From positions 1 through 7,445 of the forward strand of contig SCTP01000119.1 in assembly GCA_004322325.1 (NCBI GenBank): a stretch of DNA of 7,445 nt. Reading direction: 5' to 3'. The DNA comes from Gammaproteobacteria bacterium. Lineage in GTDB: Bacteria; Pseudomonadota; Gammaproteobacteria; DSM-16500. Positions 6,489 to 7,445 of this stretch are shown here, in pieces. Position numbers and translations under genes: made by a program. How positions within the stretch are numbered: position 1 is the first letter of the stretch; every line of letters begins with the position of its first letter. The notes under the pieces were generated by a model. The model was not told the origin of the DNA and searched no databases. It saw only the letters and a list, made by a program, of their open reading frames with translations.

Positions 6489-7022
6489 ATGCAATCCAAC
6501 GCCATCATCACCTCCCTCTACCAAATCGGCGCCATCCAGTTCGGTGAATTCACCTTAAAAAGCGGCCAGACTTCCTCCGTTTACGTTAACCTTCGCAAAA
6601 TCATCTCTTACCCCCACTTATTGCGAACCATTGCCACCGCCATGTGGCAAAAAGTCCAAGGCTGTTCCTTCGACTTAGTCTGCGGCGTTCCTTACACCGC
6701 CTTACCCATCGCCACTTGTTTATCCCTCGACCATAACATCCCCATGATCATGCGGCGCAAAGAGAAAAAAGAGTACGGCACCAAGCAATTGATCGAGGGC
6801 GAATTTAAACCGCAACAGCGCTGCTTAATTATTGAAGATGTGGTGACAACCGGTAGCAGTATCCTGGAAACCGCGGCGGATTTGGAAAATAGCGGTTTGA
6901 TCGTGACGGATTTAGTCGCACTCATTGATCGCGAACAAGGCGGCAAAGAAAATTTGACACAAAAGTACCAACTTCACACCTTGTTTTCCTTATCCGATAT
7001 CTTACAAGCGAGATCTGCCTAA
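6489..7022 (+). CDS. pyrE: Orotate phosphoribosyltransferase, eukaryotic UMP synthase type
   Basis: Joins orotate to PRPP, giving orotidine 5'-monophosphate and pyrophosphate. The 177 residues are shorter than E. coli PyrE (213) and match the N-terminal half of human UMP synthase without its linker. Visible motifs are FGEFTLKSGQTSSVYVNLR at 18-36 (substrate binding), FDLVCGVPYTALPIAT at 61-76, the mobile catalytic loop RRKEKKEYGTKQLIEG at 89-104, the PRPP-binding signature CLIIEDVVTTGSSILET at 112-128, and LIDREQGGKENL at 145-156. The YGTK loop and the VPYTALP and DREQGGK phrases are those of UMP synthase rather than enterobacterial PyrE. AGG lies nine bases before the ATG, and the N-terminus aligns with human UMP synthase soon after its start. 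The stop TAA is followed directly by the pyrF ATG in the same frame. The first roughly 200 bases favour C-ending codons (AAC, GCC, ATC, ACC, CTC) more than the end of the gene. Confidence 0.97.
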   Translation: MQSNAIITSLYQIGAIQFGEFTLKSGQTSSVYVNLRKIISYPHLLRTIATAMWQKVQGCSFDLVCGVPYTALPIATCLSLDHNIPMIMRRKEKKEYGTKQLIEGEFKPQQRCLIIEDVVTTGSSILETAADLENSGLIVTDLVALIDREQGGKENLTQKYQLHTLFSLSDILQARSA

Positions 7023-7445
7023 ATGACTGTCTGCCATTTATCTTATACAGAACGCGCCAATTACTGCCTCTCGCCGCTTGCAACCCGTTTATTTCAATTG
7101 TTAGATGAAAAAGAAACCAACCTTGCCTTATCCGCCGACGTCACCTCCGCACAAACGTTGCTCGAGCTGGCAGATCGGCTAGGGCCCGAAATTTGCATGC
7201 TGAAAACGCATATCGATATCATCACGGATTTCACCCCCGCCCTGACGCAAGAATTACGCAAGCTGGCTCATCATCATCGTTTCTTGATATTTGAAGATCG
7301 AAAATTTGCTGATATCGGTCATACCGTGAAACATCAATATGAAGGCGGGATTTATCGCATTGCCGATTGGGCCGACCTCACCAACGCGCATAGCTTGCCT
7401 GGCCCCGGTATTATTCGCGGTCTGGCAGAAGTGGGGCGGAAAAAG
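7023..7445 (+). CDS. pyrF: Orotidine 5'-phosphate decarboxylase, eukaryotic Ura3/UMPS type, 3' end cut
   Basis: Decarboxylates OMP to UMP, the last step of the pathway. The frame is open for 141 codons to the right edge. Family members of this type have about 260-270 residues, so about half is missing. The N-terminus ([17 protein letters not shown] at 8-24) lines up with yeast Ura3 near its own start, which supports the ATG at 7023. Motifs are [12 protein letters not shown] at 30-41 with Asp39, [18 protein letters not shown] at 53-70 with Lys61, and the catalytic [13 protein letters not shown] at 90-102, where Asp92, Lys94 and Asp97 form the charged network. [18 protein letters not shown] at 106-123 follows. 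This is the eukaryotic subgroup, not the short E. coli PyrF type. No clear Shine-Dalgarno site precedes it, so translation likely depends on ribosomes ending pyrE (stop and start touch), or on stop-codon readthrough. Confidence 0.96.
   Translation, partial: MTVCHLSYTERANYCLSPLATRLFQLLDEKETNLALSADVTSAQTLLELADRLGPEICMLKTHIDIITDFTPALTQELRKLAHHHRFLIFEDRKFADIGHTVKHQYEGGIYRIADWADLTNAHSLPGPGIIRGLAEVGRKK

Noticed and set aside
6305..6558. Short plus-strand frames across the mmpA-pyrE gap as a possible pyrE leader peptide
   Set aside because: They start inside the regulator gene or the operator repeats, run out of frame into pyrE, and have no ribosome binding site or attenuator hairpin.
1..7445. Eukaryotic contamination as the source of the CAD-like and UMPS-like genes
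   Set aside because: The genes are separate, overlapping and intron-free, with Shine-Dalgarno-like sites, and they flank a typical bacterial regulator-Fic pair.

Overview
The window is bacterial DNA: it has tightly packed, overlapping genes, Shine-Dalgarno-like sites and no introns. It holds most of a de novo pyrimidine pathway with a two-gene regulator/Fic module in the middle. From right to left on the minus strand run mmpA-like (XRE/HTH regulator), a Fic-family gene, carA, carB and pyrB (cut by the left edge). On the plus strand, diverging from mmpA, run pyrE and pyrF (cut by the right edge). Base composition is AT-leaning. PyrB resembles enterobacterial PyrB, which suggests a gammaproteobacterium, perhaps a host-associated one, but this assignment is weak.

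The pyrimidine enzymes are unusual. As judged by eye from remembered family sequences, CarA and CarB resemble the synthetase part of animal CAD more than Escherichia coli CarA/CarB. PyrE and PyrF resemble the two halves of eukaryotic UMP synthase (PyrF also resembles yeast Ura3). pyrE and pyrF lie in the same reading frame, separated by one TAA codon followed at once by ATG. The order carA-carB-pyrB also mirrors the domain order of CAD, apart from dihydroorotase, which is not in the window. Together the genes cover carbamoyl phosphate synthesis, its transfer to aspartate, and the last two steps from orotate to UMP. pyrC and pyrD are not seen.

Between the two pyrimidine blocks sits a pair matching the families named mobile mystery protein A (HTH) and B (Fic). 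The 142-bp gap between mmpA and pyrE holds three copies of ATACAAA/TTTGTAT, which overlap the candidate promoters of both directions. The pair is followed within about 70 bp by carA with no visible terminator. The module may therefore be transcriptionally tied to the pyrimidine genes on both sides. No tRNA, rRNA, CRISPR array or insertion sequence was recognised.
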